The notes under the pieces: model-generated
Database searches by the model: none
What the model saw: the letters and a program-made list of their open reading frames with translations, nothing else
What the model was told of the DNA's origin: nothing
Made by a program: the position numbers and the translations under genes
NCBI RefSeq assembly: GCF_030053895.1
Contig: NZ_CP125782.1
Coordinates: 1 to 51,539 of the forward strand
Source of the DNA: Trabulsiella odontotermitis
GTDB taxonomy: Bacteria; Pseudomonadota; Gammaproteobacteria; Enterobacterales; Enterobacteriaceae
Direction: 5' to 3'
Length of the DNA: 51,539 nucleotides
Shown here: positions 27,042 to 36,170 of the stretch, piece after piece
Numbering within the stretch: the first letter of the stretch is position 1
Layout of the letters: the number at the start of each line of letters is the position of its first letter

Positions 27042-27632
27042 TCAGCGACGACGGCCCAGCCAGATAACTTCAGGCTCCAGTACCGGAGATGCAAGGTCGA
27101 GCCTGCTCAGTTGCCGGTTGATTTTGTGGCGGTTGAACCTGACAGCATCCAGGTCGTCAGCAAAAGGGCGGATCTCGCCGACCGTTGTTTCATCATCCGC
27201 ATTAACGATAGCTTCAAGAAACGCCAGGGTTTTATCGAACTCATCCGCAGCTGTGGCTCCGGGCATACCATGGCCGCTTATACAAAACGGCGCTTTCAGC
27301 GTAGAGTTTTCATAAATGGCCTCAACACGAATGTCATGAAGCCAGTGCTCAAAGAAATTGTATTCATAGGTAAAGCGATCGCCAGCATCAAAAGCAAAAT
27401 CATCAATCACGACCCGGAACGGATTATCGACAAAACCGATGCCTCCTTCGTAGGAGATACCGTAATCTTTGCCATAAATGTGAAATTGATGGAGATGGTC
27501 GTCCCCCCAGCCCTGCACTATCTGGAAAATGAAGTGAAGCGCGGCCAGTGACGTGTCGGCAGCAATTCTCAGCCGACGCCAGACCATCGGACTGACTCCA
27601 TGAACTGCTATTTTGATGACGTAGATCTTCAT
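27042..27632 (-). CDS. pRiA4b ORF-3-like protein
   Basis: 196 residues with the family signature MKIYVIKIAVHGVSPMVWRR near the start, HFIFQIVQGWGDDHLHQFHI, and FTYEYNFFEHWLHDIRVEAI. These are typical of the PF07929 fold (named after an Agrobacterium rhizogenes plasmid ORF). Its biochemical role is unknown. Members often ride on mobile elements. It is the first of three minus-strand genes in this element. Confidence 0.85.
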   Translation of the reverse strand: MKIYVIKIAVHGVSPMVWRRLRIAADTSLAALHFIFQIVQGWGDDHLHQFHIYGKDYGISYEGGIGFVDNPFRVVIDDFAFDAGDRFTYEYNFFEHWLHDIRVEAIYENSTLKAPFCISGHGMPGATAADEFDKTLAFLEAIVNADDETTVGEIRPFADDLDAVRFNRHKINRQLSRLDLASPVLEPEVIWLGRRR

Positions 27633-27858
27633 AGTCAGCAGGTATTGTTATGAAATGATGGTGGTTATTTTAACCCCTGTAGATGGCATCATTCGATGGC
27701 TGCCCCGAGGTTTTTCATGCTCTCCTGCTATATGGCTCTATTGTGAAGACGCCTGAGGGTAAAAATTTATACATGGTTGTCCCTATGTCTATTATTGCAA
27801 GGTTGACAATATTATTCGTTTTATAAATTTGAGCGTTTAAAATCACACATCAAAGCAA

Positions 27859-28515
27859 TTAGTCAGGATAAACAACAATACCCAGTGCTTCGAGAATCAG
27901 TTCTTGCTGCCAGGCTGCAATTTTGATACCTGATGTATCGACTTTGCGGGGATCTAAACCGTCGAGTTCGGCGTGGCATAAATTGGCACCCTGTAGGCTA
28001 AATTGCCCCCAGACATCTTCGGAAAAAACACCTCGACTTAAGTCTGACTCTTTCAGTGATGCACCCGCTAGGTTCGTTCCTATCCAGCGATTTTCAAACA
28101 ACTCACATTTTTCTAAACAAACCCTCTCCATATTGGCATAGGAAAGATTACATCCAGAAATAAATGCTGAGCAAAAGTACATACGATTACTCACTTGATG
28201 GGCAAAGTTTGTTCGGGAAAAGTTGGCACCTTTTAAATCACACGCACGGAACTCTATACCGTAGCAATTGGCATTACTGAAGTTTGCCATCGCAAGTTGG
28301 CATTGTTGGAAACTTGCATCACGAAGATCTGCGACATCAAAGTGGCAGCCTTCGATATCACCCTGTTCAATGAACTTGCAGTTGACGAATGTCGTATCAC
28401 GCAAGTTAGCACGTCGAAAGTCGCTGCGAATGAATGTGCAAGCGGTGAAGGTGAGATCACTTAAGTCTTTATGTGAAAAGTTGTGGTGCCGATATGTATG
28501 ATTGTAGGTTTCCAT
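27859..28515 (-). CDS. qnrS1: QnrS1 pentapeptide-repeat quinolone-resistance protein
   Basis: 218 residues, start METYNHTYRHHNFSHKDLSD behind AAGGAG. The whole protein is a right-handed quadrilateral beta helix of [A/S][D/N][L/F]xx pentapeptides (e.g. DFRRANLRDTTFVNCKF, CDLKGANFSRTNF, GANLCHAELDGLD). It ends ...LEALGIVVYPD. It binds DNA gyrase and topoisomerase IV and shields them from fluoroquinolones, giving low-level resistance. Full length and intact. It is plasmid-acquired, with GC content below that of its neighbours. It sits between the ISKpn19-like element and an IS2-like fragment. The 300 bp upstream (28516-28818) hold its promoter region and nothing else that I can assign. Confidence 0.97.
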   Translation of the reverse strand: METYNHTYRHHNFSHKDLSDLTFTACTFIRSDFRRANLRDTTFVNCKFIEQGDIEGCHFDVADLRDASFQQCQLAMANFSNANCYGIEFRACDLKGANFSRTNFAHQVSNRMYFCSAFISGCNLSYANMERVCLEKCELFENRWIGTNLAGASLKESDLSRGVFSEDVWGQFSLQGANLCHAELDGLDPRKVDTSGIKIAAWQQELILEALGIVVYPD

Positions 28516-28818
28516 GAGTACTCCTTGTTGAAAGGAGGGCTAGACTACCATTATACATATGCCAAGACATTAAAATAAAAGCCTGTTACATCAACACATT
28601 ACAACCCCTCAATTTACCTGTTTTAAGTGGTCAAATTGGCGCGTAGAGCGCCTATCGCTCTTGCATTGGCACGCGGCCCTGTTGAAAAAAGTTATTCGCT
28701 TTAGATAGGGTTAGGAGAGCCGTGCTTCGCCGGTAAAAAATCGGACTATCCGACGCAGGGCGGACTCATCGGCGGAGAAGCAAACTTTGACTATATCTCC
28801 CTACACTTGGAAGAGGGC

Positions 28819-28967
28819 TAGACTGGCCCCATAGATCACCAGACACTTCGACTCTCTTAAAATAAGAGGTAGTCTTGGAACTATGTTTAATACCAGTCAG
28901 AACGATAAGATGGTTGGAGTGTTATCAGGACCTGAGCGGCGTCGGCGTCGTACACCGCAGGAAAAAA
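28819..28967 (+). mobile_element. IS2-like (IS3 family) left-end fragment
   Basis: The left terminal repeat starts TAGACTGGCCCCATAGATCA, close to the IS2 end. It is followed by the OrfA N terminus from ATG 28883 (FNTSQNDKMVGVLSGPERRR RRTPQEK). IS26 copy 2 cuts it at 28968. Confidence 0.78.
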
Positions 28968-29787
28968 GGCACTGTTGCAAAGTTAGCGATGAGGCAGCCT
29001 TTTGTCTTATTCAAAGGCCTTACATTTCAAAAACTCTGCTTACCAGGCGCATTTCGCCCAGGGGATCACCATAATAAAATGCTGAGGCCTGGCCTTTGCG
29101 TAGTGCACGCATCACCTCAATACCTTTGATGGTGGCGTAAGCCGTCTTCATGGATTTAAATCCCAGCGTGGCGCCGATTATCCGTTTCAGTTTGCCATGA
29201 TCGCATTCAATCACGTTGTTCCGGTACTTAATCTGTCGGTGTTCAACGTCAGACGGGCACCGGCCTTCGCGTTTGAGCAGAGCAAGCGCGCGACCATAGG
29301 CGGGCGCTTTATCCGTGTTGATGAATCGCGGGATCTGCCACTTCTTCACGTTGTTGAGGATTTTACCCAGAAACCGGTATGCAGCTTTGCTGTTACGACG
29401 GGAGGAGAGATAAAAATCGACAGTGCGGCCCCGGCTGTCGACGGCCCGGTACAGATACGCCCAGCGGCCATTGACCTTCACGTAGGTTTCATCCATGTGC
29501 CACGGGCAAAGATCGGAAGGGTTACGCCAGTACCAGCGCAGCCGTTTTTCCATTTCAGGCGCATAACGCTGAACCCAGCGGTAAATCGTGGAGTGATCGA
29601 CATTCACTCCGCGTTCAGCCAGCATCTCCTGCAGCTCACGGTAACTGATGCCGTATTTGCAGTACCAGCGTACGGCCCACAGAATGATGTCACGCTGAAA
29701 ATGCCGGCCTTTGAATGGGTTCATGTGCAGCTCCATCAGCAAAAGGGGATGATAAGTTTATCACCACCGACTATTTGCAACAGTGCC
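28968..29787 (-). mobile_element. IS26, copy 2 (complete, inverted relative to copy 1)
   Basis: 820 bp with both terminal repeats. Flanks GGAAAAAA and CAGTCCAC do not match each other or those of copy 1. Confidence 0.97.
29020..29742 (-). CDS. tnpA: IS26 transposase, copy 2
   Basis: 240 residues as given, identical in sequence to the product at 20965-21687 and with the same alternative start (MNPFKGRHF, 29724). Confidence 0.96.
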   Translation of the reverse strand: MLMELHMNPFKGRHFQRDIILWAVRWYCKYGISYRELQEMLAERGVNVDHSTIYRWVQRYAPEMEKRLRWYWRNPSDLCPWHMDETYVKVNGRWAYLYRAVDSRGRTVDFYLSSRRNSKAAYRFLGKILNNVKKWQIPRFINTDKAPAYGRALALLKREGRCPSDVEHRQIKYRNNVIECDHGKLKRIIGATLGFKSMKTAYATIKGIEVMRALRKGQASAFYYGDPLGEMRLVSRVFEM

Positions 29788-30287
29788 CAGTCCACGCCTC
29801 AGAACTTGTGGGCTCGCTTTTAAAAAGTTCCCGTCCGTCAGGGCTGGCGCAGGCGATTATGGAGGTGGGACGGGTCAACAAGACGCTGTACCTCCTCAAC
29901 TACATTGATGATGAAGAATATCGTCGCAGGATACTGACTCAGCTTAACCGGGGAGAAGGCCGTCACGCCGTGGCAAGGGCGATCTGTTACGGCCAACGTG
30001 GTGAGATTAGAAAACGTTACCGTGAGGGGCAGGAGGATCAACTGGGTGCGCTGGGGCTTGTCACTAACGCAGTTGTATTGTGGAACACGCTTTATATGCA
30101 GGAAGCGCTATCACATTTGCGCAGCGCTGGTGAGATCCCGGAAGACGAGCATATCTCACGCCTGTCGCCACTGATGTACGGTCATATCAACATGCTGGGA
30201 CATTATACGTTCACGCTGCCGGAAAATATTCTGAAGGGAGAGTTGAGGCCATTAAATTTCAATTCAAACAATGAATTATTGCCTTAA
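29788..30287 (+). pseudogene. tnpA: Tn3-family transposase, last ~166 residues
   Basis: The open frame enters from IS26 and ends at 30287, inside the right terminal repeat. It shows GQRGEIRKRYREGQEDQLGA LGLVTNAVVLWNTLYMQEAL and SRLSPLMYGHINMLGHYTFT. These are the conserved Tn3-family C terminus, but a different lineage from the Tn21-type fragment at 21740. It belongs to the transposon inserted in fipA. Confidence 0.9.
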
Positions 30288-30320
30288 CGTGGTTTTTTAC
30301 ACGATTGAACCTCGAACCCC
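30283..30320 (-). repeat. Right 38-bp terminal inverted repeat of the Tn3-family transposon
   Basis: Ends CCCC at 30320, followed by TATAT (30321-30325). See the left repeat at 20475. Confidence 0.88.
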
Positions 30321-30662
30321 TATATCGGCTAAAGCACTCCGGTAGCTTGATTCACCCCACGGCCACGGCAGGATCTTGGCCGTCGCAAGCGCCAGGGGAA
30401 AATCTTCAGCTGCAAGCCTGAGTGATTTCATGTGCGTGTAATCCATCGCCCAGATGATTTTTGTGAAGAAGAACTCGCGCTCGTTCATGTCCGGGCGCGC
30501 GTCCTGGCCCTCCGTGCCAACGGCCAGCAAGTAATCGGCCTGAATTGGCAGTATCAGCGCGCGTAGTAAGTCATGGATCGCCGGTTGCGGCAGTCTGCGC
30601 GCCAGATTAATTACCCGGTCGAACTTCAGTTTATCCTGCTTGCGCTTGTCGGTCTGCTCCAT
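30321..30662 (-). pseudogene. fipA: FipA, N-terminal part
   Basis: 114 codons from ATG 30662, which overlaps the traI stop (TGATG), so fipA was translated together with traI: MEQTDKRKQDKLKFDRVINL ... SSYRSALADI. Beyond TATAT the frame would run seven codons into the transposon end. The continuation is at 20474-20185. Known role of FipA: it inhibits transfer of IncP plasmids by acting on their coupling protein. Confidence 0.88.
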
Positions 30663-33600
30663 CAGATTTCATGGCCCCCTTCTTCATGCTCATGCTCATG
30701 GGTGTGTTCTTTTCCGGTATGGCTCTGTTCCGCCTGAGACGTCTGCGGCATGGCGTAATCGTCGTAAATGCTGCTGTCAAAGTCGTAGTCTGATGCTTCG
30801 GCATAATGCTCGTAATCGGCATACTCCTGCGCGCTCCACTGCTGATCGTCGGCAGCAGCATAATCATGGGCCAGTTCTGCATCATTTTGCTGTGCTTCAT
30901 GACGCCGCAGGCCAACGGAATCATCCATAGGGTTCTGCTTAAGATGAAAGGCGTCCTCTGCGTTGCTCACCGGCTGATAATCAGTGCCGGTTGTCATGTT
31001 ATGTTCATCGGGTTTCTGGTTAAACGCCATGCTTTCCCCCGTGGCTTCTGGCAGACCTTTTTCAGCTGATCGGGTTTCTAAACTGGTATCGCGGCCAATA
31101 TCCTTAAACCTGGCCTCAAGCCCAAAGAAACGGTCAATTTCTGCGGCCGTGGTTTTCGGGCTGTCGCGGCTCACGCTCGATGCCAAAGATTTTTTATCGT
31201 CGGTAAAAATTTCCACCTCATGACGCGCACGCGAAATACCAACATAAAAAACGTCCTTAGAAGTGGTAAGCGATTTGGTATCTATGTTGAACAACACGCG
31301 ATCACAGGTAAGCCCCTGGGATTTGTGGACGGTGGTTGCATAAGCATAGGAAAGATAAGAAGCCTGTTTTTTGTCCAGCTCAACCGTGCGCCCTTTTTTG
31401 TCCTCAAGCGTCAGTTTTTCACCCTCCACGGTTTTCACCGTGAAGCGGTCGCCGTTGGCAACGTCCAGCGTTTTATCGTTACGCGTTACCATGACCTTAT
31501 CGCCCGGCGCCAGTTCGGCGCTGACTGCCTGGTATACAGACAGCTTGGTGTGTGTACGCGGGCTGAAAGCGATCTGCTCACCGCTGCTGCTTTCAACCGT
31601 CAATTTGTTGCCCGGCCCGGTATCAAGAACCTGGTAAGACTCGCCCCGCTTCATACCATTTTTGTAATCCTGTTCGGGGATAATGATTTGCCCTTTACTG
31701 AAATAACGGCTGTCGCGGCGTTCCGCCTGTGTCGAATCCACGCGGTCAAGTAGCGTGAACGTTTCGCCGGTTCCGGCAAGCCCCAGATTGCCCCGGATGT
31801 AGTCATTGAGGGTTTTGCGTGAGGCGTTCGTACCAGAGATTATCAGGGTGGCATCCTGTTGTTCTGAGGACAGAGACAGGTAGCGATCGGCAAGTTGAGC
31901 GAGTCGGGGCGCTTCTTCCTTCAGTTCGTTCACGCCGGTGATATTTTTCAGGGCGCGCGCGGCATTACCTTCAGCGGCATACTTAACCGCCTCAAGCAAA
32001 ACTTCATTCTTCTGTCGCTGAATGTCTTTCATGTAGCTGGTCTGCATACCTGCTTTAATCAGCTGCTCAAAAGGCTTACCGGCTTCTACCGCTTTCGTCT
32101 GTGACGTATCCCCCAGGAATACCGCGCGAGCGTTATGCTTCTCGATCACCTCCATCAGCTGTTTCATCTGCCGGGCGGGTATAACCCCGGCTTCATCAAT
32201 GAATACGACTGATTTTTCATCCAGCTTTTTATCCTTCGCTTTGAGGAAGGCGGCAACGGTGCGGGCCGGTAATCCATCATCTTCAAGCGCTTTTTTCTGT
32301 GTCCCATAGGGGGCCAGCGCCGTGACCTTCAGCCCTTGTGACTCCAGCAGCTCTTTAGCGGCCATCGTCATATAGCTTTTACCGGTACCGGCGTAACCAT
32401 GTGCGGCCACAAAACGATCTTTGCTCGTCACAATTTCTGTAACTGCGCGCATCTGCTCATTCTTGAGGGTTTTCCCGGCGAGCAGCTGGCCTGCAATCTC
32501 TGCGGTCAGCTGTCGCGGCATCTGCCCCCGGCCGCGTGATTCGATAGTCAGAATGGAACGCTCAAGGCGAATACCCTCCACGGTAGTGACGCGGTGGCTG
32601 GTCTTTTTAAGCCTGCCGTTTTTAATACCATCATCTACCGCAAAACGGGCTTTATCCGCACGCATCCCGCTATTCGTCAGCGAGTCGATCCACTCTTTGC
32701 GCGTCAGAGTTTCGGCCATAACTGAAGCACCGACCTTCAGCGTTGATTGATACCGGGCTTCGCCCTCGATGATGGCGCCCTTCTGTACCGCCTTCAGGTA
32801 CGCTTTTTCAACATCGGCCATTGTGGCATGGCCCAGCACCTGCTTATTAGCGATCTGAATCAGCTTCTGGCGTTCAAAGCTGGCATCGCGCTCTGACAGC
32901 GACTTAACTGCAAACTGGATAGCCCGGTCAGCTTTAACCTCAGGGCTGGTAAAATCCGGGGCCATGTTGCGCGCAATATCAGCCTCCAGAGGTTTACCGT
33001 GTCCCTGCCATTCACGGTTATCAAAATCAATGCCTAGCGTTTTGGCGCGGCTGGCCCATTCCTGGTGAATTTCTTCACGGGAATGCTCTGTTTTCTTTTC
33101 ACGCGTCGCCATCGAGACGCGGCTTTTCGTCTGAGCATCGGCGGTTTCCCGCGTCAGGCCCATTGCAGCGAGTCCCTTTTCAATTTGCTCCGACCGGCGG
33201 GAAAAAGCGCGAATCTGTTCGTCTGAAAAATGGGCCATATCGAACGTGTTATTTTTGCTGTTGTAACGCAGCTCATAACCGGCTTTGGTCAACTCCAGCG
33301 CCAGCTCCTGTTTGTAAACATCGCCCAGGTGCATTTTGTTACGCATCAGCTCATCATTTTTGAGCGCGCGCCACTGGCCGTCCTCGCGCTGGGTCATGTT
33401 CATGACAAAAGCGTGGGTGTGCAAATCAGGATCTAGCGCCCTGGACGTTTCGTGGCGAAAAGTAGCGACGACAAGGTTATTGGTATTCTGGGTTACTGAT
33501 TTCCCCTGGCGAGTCGTCCGGGCCTGCGCGAGTTTTTCAGCTTCACGCACAGCAGCGGCAACAGCTTTTTCATGAGCCTCGATAATGGTTTTATCGCCGT

Positions 33601-33898
33601 GTATCAGCGCCTGCATGGATACCCCTTTAGGCGCTGAAAACGTCAGGTCGTAGCCCAGACGCTCTTTTTTGGCATCACCCACGTGTCGCTGCATATGCGT
33701 GAAGGTATCTATCTCTCCGACAAGCAGCTCTTTAAACCGGGCTGATTCAACGTCCCCGGATAAGCCGAGGGCTTCAGCTCCGGTTCCCTGCCAGGACGTG
33801 AATGATGAATCCTTACTGTAGTAATCATCCTTTGCATCAGAGTAGTAGCCCACAACGCTAGTGACGTTCTGGCGGGTAATCGTGGTTATATCAAGCAT
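30662..33898 (-). CDS. traI: TraI, MobF-type relaxase-helicase
   Basis: 1078 residues. The N-terminal relaxase has paired tyrosines (Tyr18-Tyr19 and Tyr26-Tyr27) and the metal triad His149, His160, His162 (FRHETSRALDPDLHTHAF). The C-terminal SF1 helicase has Walker A at ~501-508 (GYAGTGKS), Walker B (VVFIDEAGVI) and the late motif YATTVHKSQGLTCDRVL. The tail is acidic and histidine-rich. It nicks oriT, stays bound to the 5' end and is pumped into the recipient. Its start overlaps traJ (TGATG). Intact, unlike several channel genes. Confidence 0.96.
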   Translation of the reverse strand: MLDITTITRQNVTSVVGYYSDAKDDYYSKDSSFTSWQGTGAEALGLSGDVESARFKELLVGEIDTFTHMQRHVGDAKKERLGYDLTFSAPKGVSMQALIHGDKTIIEAHEKAVAAAVREAEKLAQARTTRQGKSVTQNTNNLVVATFRHETSRALDPDLHTHAFVMNMTQREDGQWRALKNDELMRNKMHLGDVYKQELALELTKAGYELRYNSKNNTFDMAHFSDEQIRAFSRRSEQIEKGLAAMGLTRETADAQTKSRVSMATREKKTEHSREEIHQEWASRAKTLGIDFDNREWQGHGKPLEADIARNMAPDFTSPEVKADRAIQFAVKSLSERDASFERQKLIQIANKQVLGHATMADVEKAYLKAVQKGAIIEGEARYQSTLKVGASVMAETLTRKEWIDSLTNSGMRADKARFAVDDGIKNGRLKKTSHRVTTVEGIRLERSILTIESRGRGQMPRQLTAEIAGQLLAGKTLKNEQMRAVTEIVTSKDRFVAAHGYAGTGKSYMTMAAKELLESQGLKVTALAPYGTQKKALEDDGLPARTVAAFLKAKDKKLDEKSVVFIDEAGVIPARQMKQLMEVIEKHNARAVFLGDTSQTKAVEAGKPFEQLIKAGMQTSYMKDIQRQKNEVLLEAVKYAAEGNAARALKNITGVNELKEEAPRLAQLADRYLSLSSEQQDATLIISGTNASRKTLNDYIRGNLGLAGTGETFTLLDRVDSTQAERRDSRYFSKGQIIIPEQDYKNGMKRGESYQVLDTGPGNKLTVESSSGEQIAFSPRTHTKLSVYQAVSAELAPGDKVMVTRNDKTLDVANGDRFTVKTVEGEKLTLEDKKGRTVELDKKQASYLSYAYATTVHKSQGLTCDRVLFNIDTKSLTTSKDVFYVGISRARHEVEIFTDDKKSLASSVSRDSPKTTAAEIDRFFGLEARFKDIGRDTSLETRSAEKGLPEATGESMAFNQKPDEHNMTTGTDYQPVSNAEDAFHLKQNPMDDSVGLRRHEAQQNDAELAHDYAAADDQQWSAQEYADYEHYAEASDYDFDSSIYDDYAMPQTSQAEQSHTGKEHTHEHEHEEGGHEI

Positions 33899-35427
33899 CA
33901 GATCTCCCTCAGTTCAATGCCAGGAACAGGGTTTTTGCGATGGTATTTAACGTGTTTAGCCTTGAACTTAGCGACGGGCATATCACCAGGCAACGCCAGA
34001 TAGCCGGTGAGGTTTGGCAACATTGATATTTCGGTAGGCGTTACGGCACGAACAACTTTAACGTCGCGGCGTTTACGGACAATCCAGGGCTTCTGAGGAT
34101 CGGATTCTTTACGCTCAACTTCGCCTTCTATCTCACCGAGTGAGCGCGACATTTGATCCAACGTTTCATCACCGAGACGGCTGCCGCCCAGCACGATGTT
34201 AGAACGCATGTTAGCCAGAATTGTCTGAGCCATATCCCGACCATAAACCTTAACCAGCTGAGAATAGGTTTGATAGCCAGCATAAACACACAGACCGCTT
34301 TTACGCCCTTTGGTCAGTGCATCGTTGAGGTTTGGCAGAAACTGGAGTGATTCCAGCTCGTCAATAAATACATTAATGCGGCTTTCTTTTTCACCCATAC
34401 CCAGCACGATAGAAAAAATCGAATCCAGCCAGCAGGAAATTAGCGGATTAAGTGACCTTTTCATTTCTTCCTGCCAGGTGATAAACAGGGTTCCCGGCTT
34501 TCCATCATCAAGCCAGTCACGCAGGGAAAAATTACCTTCCGGCATTTTCAAATGTGGGGCAAGATTCTTACTGAGAACAAATCGCGCGCTTCCAACTGCT
34601 TTTTCAGACCCGGAAAAAATAGCTTCGGCAGGCGTCCCCATTAAAAATTCTTTTAATTTTTTCTGGTCAACGTTACAGGCCCAGTGAATAACTTCTTCCA
34701 TAGTTACTGTGCTATATAGGCTGTGAAGTTTTTTCGAAACTTCACTAAAAATAAGACGGCCATAGCCGAACCATTCTTCAGTAGCCATATCAGGGCTTTC
34801 CTGAACAATAGAGTTCACTAAGCGCTCGTAATCATATGAACGGCGAATTTCATTGAAAAACACCCAGCCTTCAGTGCGTTTATCATAGGCGTTTAAAATA
34901 ACATCGCCGGGACGATAGAAATTCTTTAAGAAGCCCCCATTTGGATCTAAAGCAATATTTTTGCCGCCTCTAATGATGCTCTTAAATAACAGTTCATTGA
35001 AAATTGTGGTTTTACCAGTACCGGTTGTACCGGCAATCGAAAAATGCAAGTTCTCAGCGTATGTAGGTATGGGGATATTAGCCACGGTTAACTGGTTGAC
35101 ACCTCTTTCGCGTGTTTTATCAGCGAGTGTTCTGGCGCGAACAAGCTCTGTACCACGATAAATCTTTTTGAATCTTTCGCCTTTAAACACGCGTGATTTA
35201 TCATAAATGATAAAAGCGATCAGACCGCCAACACCAATAAACCAGCCAGCAATTAAAGCTGACCATAAAGGCCATAGCGAAAAAGTATTCTTAACCAGAT
35301 ACGGAATCAGGTATTTAGCCGTGGATGGATCAATACCGTAGGTAAATTTTGCAACTAGAAACCATACCATCACTGGAGGCAAAGTAATTGCAAATAAAAA
35401 TGCTAAGCCTCTTTCTCTATCGTCCAT
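33898..35427 (-). CDS. traJ: TraJ, VirD4/TrwB-type coupling protein
   Basis: 509 residues from ATG 35427 (MDDRERGLAFLFAITLPPVM), chosen because AAGGAG lies 10 nt upstream and the length matches TrwB; the frame could extend to 35475. Two membrane helices (residues ~8-26 and ~55-76) precede the cytoplasmic ATPase, with Walker A at ~133-141 (AGTTGTGKT) and Walker B (INVFIDELESLQFL). It docks the TraI-DNA complex on the channel. The start codon lies just after the traK stop. Confidence 0.95.
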   Translation of the reverse strand: MDDRERGLAFLFAITLPPVMVWFLVAKFTYGIDPSTAKYLIPYLVKNTFSLWPLWSALIAGWFIGVGGLIAFIIYDKSRVFKGERFKKIYRGTELVRARTLADKTRERGVNQLTVANIPIPTYAENLHFSIAGTTGTGKTTIFNELLFKSIIRGGKNIALDPNGGFLKNFYRPGDVILNAYDKRTEGWVFFNEIRRSYDYERLVNSIVQESPDMATEEWFGYGRLIFSEVSKKLHSLYSTVTMEEVIHWACNVDQKKLKEFLMGTPAEAIFSGSEKAVGSARFVLSKNLAPHLKMPEGNFSLRDWLDDGKPGTLFITWQEEMKRSLNPLISCWLDSIFSIVLGMGEKESRINVFIDELESLQFLPNLNDALTKGRKSGLCVYAGYQTYSQLVKVYGRDMAQTILANMRSNIVLGGSRLGDETLDQMSRSLGEIEGEVERKESDPQKPWIVRKRRDVKVVRAVTPTEISMLPNLTGYLALPGDMPVAKFKAKHVKYHRKNPVPGIELREI

Positions 35428-35428
35428 T

Positions 35429-35845
35429 TCAGCGCTCCTTTTTTGGTTCCCAGACTTTGTAGCCGTTACGTTCAACCTCTGCTTTTGCCGCTTTGGTTTT
35501 GCCCGGTTCTGCTATCGAGCGCAGGAGGATTAGCGTTTCAATAGCGAGTGATTCATGCAACATCATCTGTCCTGCCGGTGGGAATTTTACGCCAGATAGC
35601 GTTTCGGTTATTGCCTTCAGCTCATCGCGCAGTGGGCCAAAATCCGCATCTGAAGCACGGTCAAAAAGATAATCCAGTTTGCGATTTACGTCGCTCAGCC
35701 GGTCGGCAACTATTTTCAACCCGGACTCCCGATCACCTGGGCCAGCTTCAATGCAGCGCCGCAGATAATCTGACCGATTACCTCCTGAAACCAGGTCTAT
35801 ATAGGCCAAAAGTTCATCTGATACTTTTGCGGTTATTATTGGCAT
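35429..35845 (-). CDS. traK: TraK, oriT-binding accessory protein
   Basis: 138 residues. The N-terminal ribbon-helix-helix (MPIITAKVSDELLAYIDLVS GGNRSDYLRRCIEAG) binds oriT. The C-terminal part is helical and probably forms tetramers, like TrwA of R388. It stimulates TraI nicking and TraJ activity and represses its own operon. First gene of traK-traJ-traI-fipA. Confidence 0.92.
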   Translation of the reverse strand: MPIITAKVSDELLAYIDLVSGGNRSDYLRRCIEAGPGDRESGLKIVADRLSDVNRKLDYLFDRASDADFGPLRDELKAITETLSGVKFPPAGQMMLHESLAIETLILLRSIAEPGKTKAAKAEVERNGYKVWEPKKER

Positions 35846-36170
35846 TCAGTCCTCACATTGTGCATTTTTTAAACAAAAAATTGGGATCTAACAAGCTGAA
35901 ATCTTAGTATTACCAAAGTAATAAAGCAAACTCATTATAAAACAATGAGTTATTGGGTGTTTTTAATACCTAATTATTACCGAATATTGTTGCTATTTAT
36001 TTTTTTATCTTTTAAATCAGTATGATAGCGTGATTTATCGCGCTGCGTTAGGTGTATAGCAGGTTAAGGGATAAAAAATCATCTTTTTTGGTAGGGGCGA
36101 TCTACGTAGGTTAAGGACTAACTGGCTAAAAAGCGTTCAATATTCCGTATTCATGCTTGCATGAATACCA
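35846..36170. other. oriT: Origin of transfer (oriT)
   Basis: AT-rich intergenic DNA between the divergent traK and stbA genes. An inverted repeat AGCGTGATTTATCGCGCT (36027-36044; 8-bp arms with one mismatch) lies 11 nt before GGTGTATAGC. By analogy with MobF sites such as R388 (T|ATAGC) the nick would fall between 36055 and 36056 on the plus strand. The transferred strand then runs from 36056 toward stb and ard. TraK-binding sites are expected at 35850-36020. Confidence 0.8.

Larger units (their letters stand above)
24866..27734 (-). mobile_element. ISKpn19-like element (ISKra4 family) with two passenger genes
   Basis: It holds an ISKra4-type transposase, a serine recombinase and a pRiA4b ORF-3-like gene, all minus strand. 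Imperfect inverted ends are visible: AGAGAGAGCAT...GGGGCAGC near 24871-24900 and its partner GCTGCCCC...CATGCTCTC near 27700-27725. Exact termini are uncertain by about 20-30 bp. It directly abuts the Tn21-type repeat at 24865. The neighbourhood ISKpn19-qnrS1 is a known one. Confidence 0.8.
20475..30320. mobile_element. Tn3-family transposon remnant inserted in fipA, middle replaced via IS26
   Basis: Matching 38-bp terminal repeats begin GGGGTCTGAGGTCCAACC (20475-20512) and, inverted, GGGGTTCGAGGTTCAATC (30320-30283). Both end AAAAACCACGTTAAG. Both are bordered by TATAT (20470-20474 and 30321-30325), a 5-bp target duplication. Its own content is an ArsR-type gene at the left and the tnpA 3' end at the right. 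Everything between 20920 and 29787 is bounded by two IS26 copies. I cannot name the transposon. Confidence 0.9.

Noticed and set aside
20912..29795. IS26 composite transposon with target duplication
   Set aside because: The outer 8-bp flanks (CGCTGGAC and CAGTCCAC) do not match, directly or inverted.
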